From: Thermoplasmata archaeon
GTDB lineage: Archaea; Thermoplasmatota; Thermoplasmata; Thermoplasmatales; Thermoplasmataceae
NCBI GenBank assembly: GCA_021835025.1
Contig: JAKBQY010000028.1
Span: forward strand, 1-32,880
Direction of reading: 5' to 3'
DNA: 32,880 bases
Shown here: positions 15,631 through 24,549 of the stretch, one piece after another
Layout of the letters: each line of letters starts with the position of its first letter
Numbering within the stretch: position 1 is the stretch's first letter
Program-made: the position numbers and the translations under genes
Notes under the pieces: model-generated
The model's database searches: none
What the model was told of the DNA's origin: nothing
The model's input: only the letters and a program-made list of their open reading frames with translations

Positions 15631-16323
15631 ATGTACAATCCAAAAAATGTTAAAACATATAAAGATGAGAATGAAAATTTAGATCTTTCCGCAAGGGCAT
15701 ACGCCCAAATAATAGGTATGATTAGCTCAGGCTCTCTTAAAATGGGACAGATAATAACAGAGGATGCAATGAAAAACAGGCTTGGTATGAGTAAAACTCC
15801 CATAAGGGAAGCTTTTGCATCTTTGGAATTTGAAGGAATAATAAGTAAAAACGGAAGGTCATATTCTGTTATATATCCGGAAAGGGAAGAATTAAACGAA
15901 ATTTATGAGTTCAAGAGAGAGGTTGAGGGATTGGCCGCCTATTTTGCAACTTTAAGAATGACACCAGAAGATAAAAATGAATTAAAAAGAATAATTGATC
16001 TCATAGTAAAAGAGAATAAAGAGAGTGGAGACCCTGTTGTATTAGCCAATTTAAGTGGCGAATTGCATGAGGCAATAGCAAAGGGAAGCAAGAATAATCT
16101 TATTAGAAAAGATATTGAAAGCATGAGGTTAAAACTCAGAATTGTTAGAATTTCATTGTTTGCCAGCATGGAAAGAAAGCAGGAAGAGCTTGCAGAACAC
16201 CTGCTAATTACAAATGCAATACTGAATAACAATCCGGATGAGGCAAGGAAGGTCATGTATGACCATCAGACCGATGTGTGGAACTATGTTAAGGCAAAGG
16301 TTGTTCCAAGGTTGTATTATTAA
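15631..16323 (+). CDS. GntR-family transcriptional regulator (FCD/FadR subfamily)
   Basis: A 230-residue regulator. The N-terminal winged helix-turn-helix runs from about residue 17 to 82, with LKMGQIITEDAMKNRLGMSKTPIREAFASLEFEGII, where SKTPIREA is the GntR recognition helix. The C-terminal FCD effector domain shows its metal and ligand positions in LSGELHEAIAKGSKN (about 143-157), EHLLITNAI (about 190-198) and MYDHQTDVW. FCD members sense small carboxylates such as sugar acids. A TATA-like box ends about 16 nt before ATG 15631, so it is leaderless. Its stop overlaps the convergent uxuA stop by 4 nt. It probably controls the surrounding sugar-acid genes, in response to a pathway acid. Confidence 0.88.
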   Translation: MYNPKNVKTYKDENENLDLSARAYAQIIGMISSGSLKMGQIITEDAMKNRLGMSKTPIREAFASLEFEGIISKNGRSYSVIYPEREELNEIYEFKREVEGLAAYFATLRMTPEDKNELKRIIDLIVKENKESGDPVVLANLSGELHEAIAKGSKNNLIRKDIESMRLKLRIVRISLFASMERKQEELAEHLLITNAILNNNPDEARKVMYDHQTDVWNYVKAKVVPRLYY

Positions 16324-17309
16324 TGTATATTATTTTTATATGCTTCATATAACCCATTGATATAACCTATTGCATAAAGTCTGCCAAGATATGAATAACC
16401 TGGCACATCTGTATCATCACCACATAATGTCGGAACGTGGTCAACTCTCATTATGCCTGAGAAATTAATATCGTTATATGATCTAATGCAATCGGCTAAT
16501 GGGGTTTTACCTTTACCCAATGGTACTTCCATGAACTTTTCTCTATTACCAAGCACATCACGAAAATGAACGAATTTAATTCTATCCCCAAAATGTTTTA
16601 TTGCTGCTGGTAAATTATCAGTCATTAATGTAAAATTTCCCTGGCAAAATGTCATTCCATTATTTGGGCTTTTATTCAATTCGATCAATTTATCAAAGGA
16701 TTCAATTGAATTCATTATCCTTGGAATACCCATTAGAGAATTCAAAGGTGGATCGTCAGGGTGCATACATATTTGAATATCATTATTTTCAGCGATTGGA
16801 ATCACTTTGTCTAGAAAATATTTAAGGTTGTTCCATAGGTCTTCCTTTTTTATTTTATATTTATAATGAGATTTGACATCCCTAAGTTCCTGTAAGTCAA
16901 ATCCAGAGACTGTTCCATATTCACTCTTTATATGTGTTGATGTTCTTGTCCATCCCGTTATGGCATTCCAGCTATAACTCCATAGTTTTATTCCAAGCTT
17001 GCCAAAATTATCAAGCATTTTTGAAATATTTTCTATTTCATAATCTCTTTCATCCAACCCCAACCGAATCTTATCCATTGGTGGGTTGTCCTCTATTGCA
17101 ACCAATTTAAAACCATTTTCCTTTAACATGTTTTTATATTTTAAAAGTGGTAAGAAATCCCACGGTTCCTGGTTTTTTACCTTTCTCCAGTCATTAAATC
17201 CTCTTGGTAAAACACCTACTGTTTCGGACACCCCGATTTCCCTCAACATTTCCCAGTATTTATTTGGTTTTTCTTCGAGCAAAATTTCAGCAATTCTTAA
17301 TCCGGCCAT
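16320..17309 (-). CDS. uxuA: D-mannonate dehydratase
   Basis: A 329-residue TIM-barrel enzyme that converts D-mannonate to 2-keto-3-deoxygluconate (KDG). Family marks, in order, are YSWNAITGWTRT (about 112-123), QICMHPDDPP (His about 183), MTFCQGNFTLM (Cys about 222), GDRIKFVHFRDV (His about 248), then MRVDHVPTLCGD (Asp about 290, His 291) and PGYSYLGRLYAIGYINGL. These supply the Cys, two His and Asp of the divalent-metal site and the catalytic His/Asp of UxuA. Somewhat shorter than the bacterial enzyme (about 350-390). It lies 9 nt after the KDG aldolase gene; AGGTGATA, which contains that gene's stop codon, is its ribosome site. It is the last gene of the four-gene operon 20047 to 16320. 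Confidence 0.87.
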   Translation of the reverse strand: MAGLRIAEILLEEKPNKYWEMLREIGVSETVGVLPRGFNDWRKVKNQEPWDFLPLLKYKNMLKENGFKLVAIEDNPPMDKIRLGLDERDYEIENISKMLDNFGKLGIKLWSYSWNAITGWTRTSTHIKSEYGTVSGFDLQELRDVKSHYKYKIKKEDLWNNLKYFLDKVIPIAENNDIQICMHPDDPPLNSLMGIPRIMNSIESFDKLIELNKSPNNGMTFCQGNFTLMTDNLPAAIKHFGDRIKFVHFRDVLGNREKFMEVPLGKGKTPLADCIRSYNDINFSGIMRVDHVPTLCGDDTDVPGYSYLGRLYAIGYINGLYEAYKNNIH

Positions 17310-17318
17310 CTGTATTTA

Positions 17319-18182
17319 TCACCTTTTATATTCATTTATTAATATTTCCAATTCCCTACTTAGCAAGGAATTCTGGTCTTCAGAAAGAGGGTATATTGGC
17401 AATCTTGGTTTCCCTACGTCATATTTTAATAGATGTTTAACCATATTATAATTTGCTGACCACTGCCCATATTTTTGAGATAGGGCAGCTAGTTTGCCCA
17501 GAAATTTCTGGGATTGAAATGCCTGTTCAAAATCATCATTCATAATTGATGCAACCAACTCAGGGGCATAATTCCCAGTTCCTGCAACAGCTCCATCAAG
17601 TCCTGACCTGATAGCTGGTAAAATTAAGGTATCAGGGCCCGAATATACCCTAAACGATTTAGAAAATTCCCATTTAAAATTTAACATATGGTTTATATCT
17701 GGCAATGTTTCCTTGATTCCTATTATATTGCCTTTGCTTTTATTTACTGTTTTAATGATATTTGGTGAAATATTATAACCAGTTGTTAATGGGAAATTAT
17801 ATGCTATTGTTGGATAAATAGAAGAAATTTCAGTATAATATTTGGTATACCATTCATCGGGCATTCTTGGATAATAATATGGAGGAAGTGCTGCAATAGA
17901 CTTAATATTAAATTCCTTTGCTTTTTTGGCAAGCATTTTTGATTCTTCTAAATCAAGTGAGGTTACCTGAAGTATAACCTTTTCAGGGATGTCAGAAAAT
18001 TCCTTCATTATTTCCAGTTTTTCTTTAAATGATAATGATGGCCCAAGTCCCGTTGTACCCGCCAATAATAATGAATCAACACCGTTTGAAAGCAAAAAAT
18101 TGGCATGCCCCCTCAATTTTTTCAGATCAATGGAATTGTCATCCCTAAATGGAGTTATTATCGGAACTATAAACTCACTCAT
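17319..18182 (-). CDS. kdgA: 2-keto-3-deoxygluconate aldolase (DapA/KdgA family)
   Basis: A 287-residue DHDPS-fold class I aldolase cleaving KDG to pyruvate and D-glyceraldehyde. It follows the Sulfolobus KdgA closely: IVPIITPF at the start, LLLAGTTGLGPSLSFKEK (about 38-55), LPPYYYPRMPDEW (about 99-111), the catalytic Tyr in IAYNFPLTTG (Tyr about 128), the Schiff-base Lys in GIKET (Lys about 157) and YSGPDTLILPAIRSGLDGAVAGTGN. GTTGLGPSLS and YYYPRM are the text that separates KDG aldolases from dihydrodipicolinate synthases. It starts within the last codons of the hydrolase gene upstream (8-nt overlap, GGTGAT ribosome site). It is directly followed by uxuA, whose product it would consume. Confidence 0.88.
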   Translation of the reverse strand: MSEFIVPIITPFRDDNSIDLKKLRGHANFLLSNGVDSLLLAGTTGLGPSLSFKEKLEIMKEFSDIPEKVILQVTSLDLEESKMLAKKAKEFNIKSIAALPPYYYPRMPDEWYTKYYTEISSIYPTIAYNFPLTTGYNISPNIIKTVNKSKGNIIGIKETLPDINHMLNFKWEFSKSFRVYSGPDTLILPAIRSGLDGAVAGTGNYAPELVASIMNDDFEQAFQSQKFLGKLAALSQKYGQWSANYNMVKHLLKYDVGKPRLPIYPLSEDQNSLLSRELEILINEYKR

Positions 18183-18909
18183 TGTATATCACCGGTTGTG
18201 ATGCCTTATTCTTTCCAATACTTAACGAGAAATCAGTTTCGTCCTCATTTCTCATAAAAATATTTACTTGATCATTTTCAATATATCCATTTTCATTAAA
18301 CGGTGGGTCATGCCCAGGAAATATTATATCTGGATGGAGATTTTTTATTTTAATAATACTTTCCTTTGCTTTTTCCAAATTGTAAAATACAATATCAGGT
18401 ATTCCCCGAATGAATGCCCTCCTATTTGGAATGGCGTCTCCGGAAAATATTATTTTATTATTGCCATTCTCTAAAAGTAGGGAAATATGGCCAGGAGTGT
18501 GGCCTGGAGTATATATAACACTTGAATTGGGGGAAATATTTTCTCCTCCTTTAACAAGTTTCAGGTCTCTCTCCTTTAGGTATTCTATAAATTTTTTACT
18601 AATATTATCGTTTATTCCGGTTAATGTACCTAATTCGTATTCACTCTTTCCAATGATTACTTCAGCATTTTCGAAGATATCAAGGTTCAGGCAATGATCC
18701 CAGTTCATATGTGTTAAAAAAATTATATCTATATCCGATGGGGATATTTTATTTTCAACAAGGCGTTTTAAAAGCAAGTCCCTATTACCAAAATGTCCCG
18801 TATCCACAAGTATATTTTTATCACCCTGTATTAGAGTGACAGAAGCCGCACCCATTGTTCCATAATTTCCAAAGATGCCAGCACCCTTTAGAAGTCTAAT
18901 TAATTTCAT
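18175..18909 (-). CDS. Metallo-beta-lactamase-fold hydrolase (lactonase-like)
   Basis: A 244-residue metallohydrolase. The metal motif reads THMNWDHC (about residues 66-73), where the family consensus is HxHxDH, so the second His is Asn. The later ligands are present: TPGHTPGH (about 134-141), SGDA (Asp about 158) and PGHDPP (His near residue 201). The size and TPGHTPGHISLLLE resemble the quorum-quenching lactonase branch. In a sugar-acid operon the natural guess is hydrolysis of an aldonolactone or uronolactone formed by a sugar dehydrogenase. That is inference; MBL-fold sugar lactonases are less common than SMP-30 types. Overlaps both neighbours (14 nt upstream, 8 nt downstream), so translation is coupled. 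Confidence 0.75.
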   Translation of the reverse strand: MKLIRLLKGAGIFGNYGTMGAASVTLIQGDKNILVDTGHFGNRDLLLKRLVENKISPSDIDIIFLTHMNWDHCLNLDIFENAEVIIGKSEYELGTLTGINDNISKKFIEYLKERDLKLVKGGENISPNSSVIYTPGHTPGHISLLLENGNNKIIFSGDAIPNRRAFIRGIPDIVFYNLEKAKESIIKIKNLHPDIIFPGHDPPFNENGYIENDQVNIFMRNEDETDFSLSIGKNKASQPVIYNE

Positions 18910-20047
18910 TTATATCGCCGTGATATTTATATTCTGAGCTAAAATATTCAAGGTGCATTTTCTTATATGGATATTTTGTCAGTGCCTCTTCATTAATTTC
19001 TATTCCAAGTCCAGGTTTATTGCTTGGATATATATATCCATCCTTTAATCTAAAGTATTCATTTATAAGATCGTGCCTTACCGTTTCTGCATCAAGCCAG
19101 AATTCCAAAATAAGTGCATTTGGCATAGTTATGAGGGCATTCAGGGAAGCAGCAGTAGCAACAGGCCCATTGGGATTGTGTGGTGCCACTGTTATATAAT
19201 TTGTATTAGCCATTGCCCCAACCTGGGACAGTGCAAAAATACCACCCATGTGGCACACATCGGGCTGTATTATATCAGCACCCCTAGCAACCATTAATTC
19301 CCAGAATTTATTCTTTGACAATATTCTCTCTCCTGTAGCTATTGGTACCCTGGAGTTTCCTTTGACCTCTGCCATGGATAGAATATCTTCTTCAGGAACT
19401 GGTTCTTCGAACCAATATGGGTTATATTTTACAATTTCATTAGCTATCTTAATTGCCGTTCTAGTGTTAAATCTGCCATGTGCTTCTATCATAAGGTCAA
19501 TATCATCACCGACATTGTCCCTGATTGATTTGATTTTTTCTAAGGCAAGTTCCAACTCCCTATTGCTTATTGTTGGGCCGGATCCAGAAAATGGATCAAA
19601 TTTTAGTGCGTAGAAGCCTCTCTCAACGGTCTTAACTGCAGCTTTACCGAATTCCTCTGGTGATACATTTCCAGAGATAAATCCATTACCATAAACCTTC
19701 ACCTTATCTACAGCTTTGCCACCAATCATTTTATATACTGGCATGTTGAGAGTTTTTCCCATGAGATCCCAAAGTGCCTGTTCTATAGCACTTTCAGCAG
19801 TGGATAGCACGGGACCATTACGCCAGAAAAAATGCCTTACAAAAAAGTTTGTAATTTCATTGATTTCTATCTCACGGCCAATAAGAAATGGTTTTAAGTC
19901 GTTAATTGCCGCTTCTATACTTTTCTCAAAATCCCCAAGGGTGCCTTCACCATATCCCTTAAGCCCATTTTCTCCTTCTATTTCAACAATAACAAAATTT
20001 CTCCATACGGCTGCCGCAAAATATGTTTTAATGCCTTTTATTTTCAT
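18896..20047 (-). CDS. Enolase-superfamily sugar-acid dehydratase (galactonate/gluconate dehydratase-like)
   Basis: A 383-residue protein of the mandelate racemase/DgoD group, which removes water from an aldonate to give a 2-keto-3-deoxy acid. The N-terminal capping domain covers about residues 1-125. The barrel carries LKFDPF (Lys about 149), IEAHGRF (metal Glu about 188, His 190), WFEEPV (Glu about 214), ATGER (Glu about 240), QPDVCHMGG (Asp about 263) and APHNPNGPVATAAS (catalytic His about 290). His190 plus His290 is the pattern of galactonate and gluconate dehydratases rather than of mandelate racemase. The first metal ligand is Glu instead of the common Asp. First gene of the operon ending at 16320 and divergent from the aldehyde dehydrogenase gene. 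Substrate cannot be fixed. Confidence 0.83.
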   Translation of the reverse strand: MKIKGIKTYFAAAVWRNFVIVEIEGENGLKGYGEGTLGDFEKSIEAAINDLKPFLIGREIEINEITNFFVRHFFWRNGPVLSTAESAIEQALWDLMGKTLNMPVYKMIGGKAVDKVKVYGNGFISGNVSPEEFGKAAVKTVERGFYALKFDPFSGSGPTISNRELELALEKIKSIRDNVGDDIDLMIEAHGRFNTRTAIKIANEIVKYNPYWFEEPVPEEDILSMAEVKGNSRVPIATGERILSKNKFWELMVARGADIIQPDVCHMGGIFALSQVGAMANTNYITVAPHNPNGPVATAASLNALITMPNALILEFWLDAETVRHDLINEYFRLKDGYIYPSNKPGLGIEINEEALTKYPYKKMHLEYFSSEYKYHGDINEIN

Positions 20048-20150
20048 GCAATTGAATTAATATATATTATATAAAGATGTCTATTTATTACTTTTATTAG
20101 TTATACGATAATAAAAAAATTAATATATAATATCAACATGGTAAAATTAT
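20048..20150. promoter_or_regulatory. Divergent promoter of the two sugar-acid operons
   Basis: 103 nt separate the outward-facing starts at 20047 and 20151. TTAATATATAATATC at about 20120-20134 suits the rightward aldehyde dehydrogenase gene. TTAATATATATTATATAAAG at 20056-20075 suits the leftward dehydratase operon. Shared control of both is likely. No copy of the 14-bp palindrome at 15364 is visible here. Confidence 0.45.
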
Positions 20151-21599
20151 ATGATAACCGATCAAGAAGGAGCGATTATAGGAGGAGAAATAGTAAAAGG
20201 TGATGAAATTAAAGTATTTAATCCCTCAACTGGCAAGGTTATAGCTTCAATGCCATCACTTAGTGGTGACGATATTGAAAAGGCCATTGACATTGCCGAT
20301 GAGGCATTTTATAAATATTCCGAACTGCCAGCTAGATCAAGAAAAAAACTCCTCTTGAGAGTATCTGAACTTATAACAAGCGAAAACGAAAACCTTGCTG
20401 TAACCATGTCGGAGGAAAGTGGAAGACCTATTAAGAGTTCAAGGGGGGAAATTTTAAGAACTGCAGACATATTTAAATTTGCCGCCTGGGAAATGGAACA
20501 TGTATTAAAAGGGGAATTTATTCCGCTGGAACTATATGATTATCCTGCTGGAAACGATGAAAGAATTGCAATTACGGTCAGAGAGCCAATGGGGGTTGTG
20601 TCAACAATAACACCCTTCAATTTTCCAGGTGCGAGTTTCGCGCATAAAGTTGCCACTGCACTGGCAGTTGGAAATACAGTTGTACACAAACCAACAAAAT
20701 ACACTCCTTTGACACAAATAAAACTTTCTAAACTCATCTTAAAAGCCGGTTTTCCCGAAGGCACGATAAATGTTGTTACTGGGAATTCTTCGATGATAGG
20801 GGATATAATTGTAGATAATAATAAAATTAAACTTATTTCCTTCACAGGATCAACAAATGTTGGGTTAGATCTTGCATCAAGGGCGGTTAAACATGGTAAA
20901 CGATCAATAATGGAACTTGGGGGTAGTGACGCCGAAATAATACTGGATGATGCAGACATAACTAAGGCCGTGGATGCCGCCACGTTTGGCAGGTTTGATT
21001 ATGCTGGCCAATTTTGTAACTCAACAAAAAAAATAATAATTTCAAAAAATATAGCCGAAAAAGTGCAAAAGTTAATTGAAGAAAAACTTTCAAAAATGAC
21101 CGTGGGAAATGCCCTAAAGGATGAGACGGAAATAGGGCCTGTGATCTCATCTGATGTTGTTAGCAAAATGTCAACATTTTTGAAGGATGCAGAAGAAAAT
21201 GGAAATAAAATTGTATTCAAAAAAGATGTTCCAAAGGAAGGCTTCTTTTTCTCACCCACAGTTGTAGACATAAACAATTTACATTCTAAAATTGTTGAAG
21301 AAGAGGTATTTGGACCACTATTGCCCATTATCAAAGTTGATTCAGATGATGAGTGTATTTCAATTATAAATAACTCAAAATTCGGATTGGATACAGCAAT
21401 TTTTTCCAGTAATTTTAGCAGGGCATATAAAATGGCAAGAAAAATTAATGTTGGTACCGTAGTTATAAACGACACAACCAGATTGAGATGGGATAATTTA
21501 CCATTTGGTGGTCCAAAATTCAGTGGCATAGGAAGAGAATCAATTTCCAATACAATGGAAGAAATGACCGAATCAAAAGTCATTTCATATCATATATGA
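20151..21599 (+). CDS. Aldehyde dehydrogenase (glyceraldehyde or semialdehyde dehydrogenase)
   Basis: A 482-residue NAD(P)-dependent dehydrogenase. Features are TPFNFPGASFAHKVATALAVGN (about 154-175), the VVHKP cofactor strand (about 177-181), FTGSTNVG (about 231-238), the base in IMELGGSD (Glu about 255), and the nucleophile in YAGQFCNSTKK (Cys about 289, where QxC follows the family). EEEVFGPLLPI and PFGGPKFSGIGRE close the motif set. In Thermoplasma and Picrophilus an enzyme of this family oxidises D-glyceraldehyde to glycerate in the non-phosphorylative Entner-Doudoroff path. Standing beside the KDG aldolase operon, it would complete that path; an alpha-ketoglutarate semialdehyde role in pentose oxidation is the alternative. 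Followed 10 nt later by the SDR gene. Confidence 0.87.
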   Translation: MITDQEGAIIGGEIVKGDEIKVFNPSTGKVIASMPSLSGDDIEKAIDIADEAFYKYSELPARSRKKLLLRVSELITSENENLAVTMSEESGRPIKSSRGEILRTADIFKFAAWEMEHVLKGEFIPLELYDYPAGNDERIAITVREPMGVVSTITPFNFPGASFAHKVATALAVGNTVVHKPTKYTPLTQIKLSKLILKAGFPEGTINVVTGNSSMIGDIIVDNNKIKLISFTGSTNVGLDLASRAVKHGKRSIMELGGSDAEIILDDADITKAVDAATFGRFDYAGQFCNSTKKIIISKNIAEKVQKLIEEKLSKMTVGNALKDETEIGPVISSDVVSKMSTFLKDAEENGNKIVFKKDVPKEGFFFSPTVVDINNLHSKIVEEEVFGPLLPIIKVDSDDECISIINNSKFGLDTAIFSSNFSRAYKMARKINVGTVVINDTTRLRWDNLPFGGPKFSGIGRESISNTMEEMTESKVISYHI

Positions 21600-21609
21600 G
21601 GGATAAAAA

Positions 21610-22386
21610 ATGAATTTGAAAGATAAAAGAGTTATAATAACAGGTGGAACGCATGGAATAGGGGAAGCTACTGCTTTGCTTTTTAAAGAAAATGGTGCTG
21701 ATGTTCTTGTGATAGGCAGGAATGAGGAAAAGGGAAATGAACTGAAAAATGCTATAGGTGGTGGAAAAATAAATTTTTTTAAATGCGATTTAACGGTAAG
21801 AAACGATACTGAAAAATTATGCGAATTTATTGATAAAGCAGAAAAACCATATGATGTCCTTATAAATTGTGCTTCCAGAAATTCAAGATATAATATATCC
21901 AATATTGAAATGAGTGAGTGGGGGAGTATGATAGAATTAAACCTGACCTCATTGTTGCTTTTAACAAAACATTTTTCTAATAAACTTATCAGTAAAAATA
22001 AACCAGGTAAAATAATAAATATTGGCGCTGTTCAATCTATAACTCCACTAAAATCATCTCTTGCCTATGCTGCAGTTAAAGGTGCATTAAGGTCAATAAC
22101 AAAAAGTTTGGCCGTGGACCTCGGGGAACATAATATACTATGCACACTTGTAATGCCCGGTCCAATATATGCAAAAACAGATAATGAGGTCCCTCCACAG
22201 AATCTTGATTCAAGAGCGGCAACTCTCTTACAAAGGATGGGCAGGAAGATAGAAGTTGCAAACCTTCTTAAATTTTTGGCCTCTGATGAAAACTCATTCA
22301 TGACTGGCAATGAAATAATAATAGATGGTGGTAGGGTCATATCAAGGAAACCAGATCCAGATGAGATAATAAAAGGAGATTTGTAA
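21610..22386 (+). CDS. SDR-family oxidoreductase
   Basis: A 258-residue classical short-chain dehydrogenase. The Rossmann motif is TGGTHGIG (about residues 11-18). The adenine strand has VIGRNEEK, where R at the end of beta 2 favours NADP. A variant NCAS replaces NNAG (about 87-90), and the catalytic set is Ser in IGAVQS, then Tyr and Lys in YAAVK (about 156-160). MTGNEIIIDGGR closes the fold. GAGGGATA before ATG 21610 serves as ribosome site and it is co-transcribed with the aldehyde dehydrogenase. In the uronate context it could reduce a keto-uronate (fructuronate or tagaturonate reductase role) or oxidise an aldose to its lactone. The sequence alone does not decide. Confidence 0.85.
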   Translation: MNLKDKRVIITGGTHGIGEATALLFKENGADVLVIGRNEEKGNELKNAIGGGKINFFKCDLTVRNDTEKLCEFIDKAEKPYDVLINCASRNSRYNISNIEMSEWGSMIELNLTSLLLLTKHFSNKLISKNKPGKIINIGAVQSITPLKSSLAYAAVKGALRSITKSLAVDLGEHNILCTLVMPGPIYAKTDNEVPPQNLDSRAATLLQRMGRKIEVANLLKFLASDENSFMTGNEIIIDGGRVISRKPDPDEIIKGDL

Positions 22387-22525
22387 ATGGGTCAGATTCT
22401 TAGGCATTGTGATTTAATAACTATGGCAATCATTGAGGGTTAGAATTTTCACACTATTTTCACTCAAGGACATCGTAAATATCTGTATATAGAAAGGTTT
22501 GTTGTGTATGGGGTAATTACCATCT

Positions 22526-22759
22526 ATGACAGTGATACCGCATAAAGTGAAGGGGAACGGGAAAGACAACATATGTGGGATATCTGGGAAAGAATCCAAA
22601 GTCAAAGATGGAGATATCCTACGGAGAGATCCGTCCATATGTTACGAAACTCATGATATCTTGAAGAAGATATGGATTAATTTCGATATATCGCCCATAA
22701 CGAAGATTGTTATTGAAAATGACAGGAAAATGAAGACGACGTTACTCAGGATAAGGTAA
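22526..22759 (+). pseudogene. Small ORF of unknown origin, probably a gene fragment
   Basis: A 77-residue frame from ATG 22526. It is lysine-rich with two protein-like parts, NICGISGKESKVKDGDIL and ETHDILKKIWINFDISPI. It has no TATA box at the usual distance and no ribosome site. The base composition is nearer that of the hsd genes than of the SDR gene. It may be the worn edge of the transferred segment or an IS fragment. Not recognised. Confidence 0.25.
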
Positions 22760-22967
22760 TATAAATGAAAATACATTTCAGTACTGATATTAAGATTAGT
22801 TATGGACTATTAATTATCAGAATCCCTATACAATGATAAGATGATTGGTTCAGCATATTCACAAAGAAGAAAGCAGATAGACCATTCAATTTGATGTATA
22901 ATCAATTCATATAGCGACGAATATTTCCATAATTAATCCTCAATGTCTCTCATTGAAATGTGACAAA

Positions 22968-22980
22968 TTTTTATATATAC
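22968..22980 (+). promoter_or_regulatory. TATA box of the hsd operon
   Basis: TTTTTATATATAC is centred about 25 nt before GTG 22999, which decides that start over the in-frame GTG at 22960 that would lie upstream of the transcript. Confidence 0.6.
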
Positions 22981-22998
22981 GAAACTCATATTATTTAT

Positions 22999-24549
22999 GT
23001 GAGTGAGACTAATAGCAACGAGCGTGGAATTGAAAAGGAATTGTGGAAAGCCGCTGACAAATTAAGAAGCAGCATGGATGCTGCGGAATACAAGCATGTA
23101 GTTCTTGGGCTCATTTTCTTGAAATACATATCGGATACATTCAATGAAACTTATGAGAAAATTAAGAACGATCCAGAAATGTTGTCAGATCCAGAAGACA
23201 GGGACGAGTACATTGCTAGGAATGTCTTCTGGGTTGTACCTGAGGTGCGATGGCCATACCTCAAAAGTAACGCTAAACAACCAAACATTGGCATTCTTGT
23301 GGATCAGGCTATGGATGCAATTGAGAGAGACAACAATGTCTTGAAAAGTGTACTGCCTCATGATTACGGAAGACCAGCACTCGATAAGCAGAAACTCGGG
23401 GAACTCATTGATCTGATAAGCAACATTGGATTCAGCCAGTTGGATGGAAAGAGCAAGGATCTTCTCGGAAGTGTGTACGAATACTTTCTTGGCCAGTTCG
23501 CAGATGCAGAGGGGAAGAAAGGAGGACAGTTCTACACACCCAGAAGCATCGTTCAGTTGCTTGTTGCAATGCTTGAACCTTTCAAAGGCAGGGTTTTTGA
23601 TCCGTGTTGCGGGTCAGGAGGAATGTTTGTTCAAAGTGAGAAATTTATCGAAGCACATCAGGGGAGGAAAGATGATATTCACGTTTTCGGACAGGAATCA
23701 AACCAGACTACATGGAAACTGTGCAAGATGAATCTTGCGATCAGGGGTATCGATTCTGATTACGTCAGATGGAACAGTGAAGGAAGTTTCCTGAACGATC
23801 TGCACAGGGATCTAAAGGCAGATTTCATCCTTGCCAACCCACCCTTCAATGATTCTGACTGGAGTGGAGAATCTCTCAGGAGTGATATCAGATGGAAATA
23901 CGGTGTACCACCTGCGGGAAACGCCAACTTCGCGTGGATACAGCACTTCATCAGTCATTTGTCACCAACGGGAATCGCAGGTTTTCTTCTCGCAAACGGT
24001 TCGATGAGTTCCAATACTTCAAATGAGGGAGATATCAGGAAAAATATCATTGAAGCTGATTTGATTGATTGCATGGTTGCTCTTCCTGATAAGCTATTCT
24101 ATAATACAGGGATTCCTGCTTGTCTTTGGTTCATTTCGCGGGATAAGCACAACAATAAGTTTAGAGATAGAAAAGGACAGATTCTTTTCATAGACGCAAG
24201 AAAGCTTGGAAATATGATCGACAGGAGACACAGGGAACTTACTGATACTGATATAAAGAAAATCTCAGACACTTATCACCTATGGAGAGGAGAACAATTA
24301 GAGAACGTTGAAGGTGGATACAAAAATATTCCTGGTTTTTGCAAATCTGTGAACTTGGAGGAAGTAAGGAAAAATAACTGGATTCTTACGCCTGGCAGAT
24401 ATGTTGGTAGTGAGGAAGTAGATGATGATGAAGATTTTGAAGAAAAGATGGAGAATCTAACTCGTGAACTTGCAAGACTGATGGATGAAGGCCAGAAGCT
24501 TGACGATGAGATAAAGAAAAATTTGGAGGTGATAGGATGGCGGATTTAG
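22999..24549 (+). CDS. hsdM: Type I restriction-modification methyltransferase subunit
   Basis: An N6-adenine DNA methyltransferase subunit of 516 residues from GTG 22999 ([20 protein letters not shown]). The N-terminal HsdM helical domain runs [33 protein letters not shown] (about 15-47), the standard opening. The methyltransferase core has [15 protein letters not shown] (about 175-189), the SAM loop [10 protein letters not shown] (about 201-210) and the catalytic NPPF in [13 protein letters not shown] (about 276-288). The C-terminus is a charged helix. Four genes follow in tight overlap. The segment is visibly richer in G and C than the flanks. It protects the host target site in complex with HsdS. 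Confidence 0.93.
   Translation: MSETNSNERGIEKELWKAADKLRSSMDAAEYKHVVLGLIFLKYISDTFNETYEKIKNDPEMLSDPEDRDEYIARNVFWVVPEVRWPYLKSNAKQPNIGILVDQAMDAIERDNNVLKSVLPHDYGRPALDKQKLGELIDLISNIGFSQLDGKSKDLLGSVYEYFLGQFADAEGKKGGQFYTPRSIVQLLVAMLEPFKGRVFDPCCGSGGMFVQSEKFIEAHQGRKDDIHVFGQESNQTTWKLCKMNLAIRGIDSDYVRWNSEGSFLNDLHRDLKADFILANPPFNDSDWSGESLRSDIRWKYGVPPAGNANFAWIQHFISHLSPTGIAGFLLANGSMSSNTSNEGDIRKNIIEADLIDCMVALPDKLFYNTGIPACLWFISRDKHNNKFRDRKGQILFIDARKLGNMIDRRHRELTDTDIKKISDTYHLWRGEQLENVEGGYKNIPGFCKSVNLEEVRKNNWILTPGRYVGSEEVDDDEDFEEKMENLTRELARLMDEGQKLDDEIKKNLEVIGWRI
24524..24531 (+). promoter_or_regulatory. Strong Shine-Dalgarno site for the gene inside the hsd operon
   Basis: GGAGGTGA ends 5 nt before ATG 24537 and lies within the last codons of hsdM. 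It is complementary to the archaeal 16S 3' end and fixes the start of the unknown gene, arguing that the gene is genuinely translated. Confidence 0.65.

Larger units (their letters stand above)
22387..22998. other. Relic-rich stretch left of the hsd operon
   Basis: About 610 nt with no convincing intact gene. One small ORF (22526-22759) is listed separately. A short open reading VVYGVITIYDSDTA-like precedes it in another frame. The last 35 nt hold the hsd promoter. I see no direct repeats matching the right side of the hsd operon. Confidence 0.4.

Noticed and set aside
17319-18182. Dihydrodipicolinate synthase (DapA) as the name for the aldolase
   Set aside because: The GTTGLGPSLS and YYYPRM text and the uxuA neighbour fit KDG aldolase better.
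20540-21583. Long minus-strand frames (147 and 194 residues) inside the aldehyde dehydrogenase gene
   Set aside because: Shadows of a gene with clear catalytic motifs; their text is low in charge and has no family features.
22414-22638. 74-residue minus-strand frame left of hsdM
   Set aside because: No promoter or ribosome site and serine/proline-rich shadow-like text.
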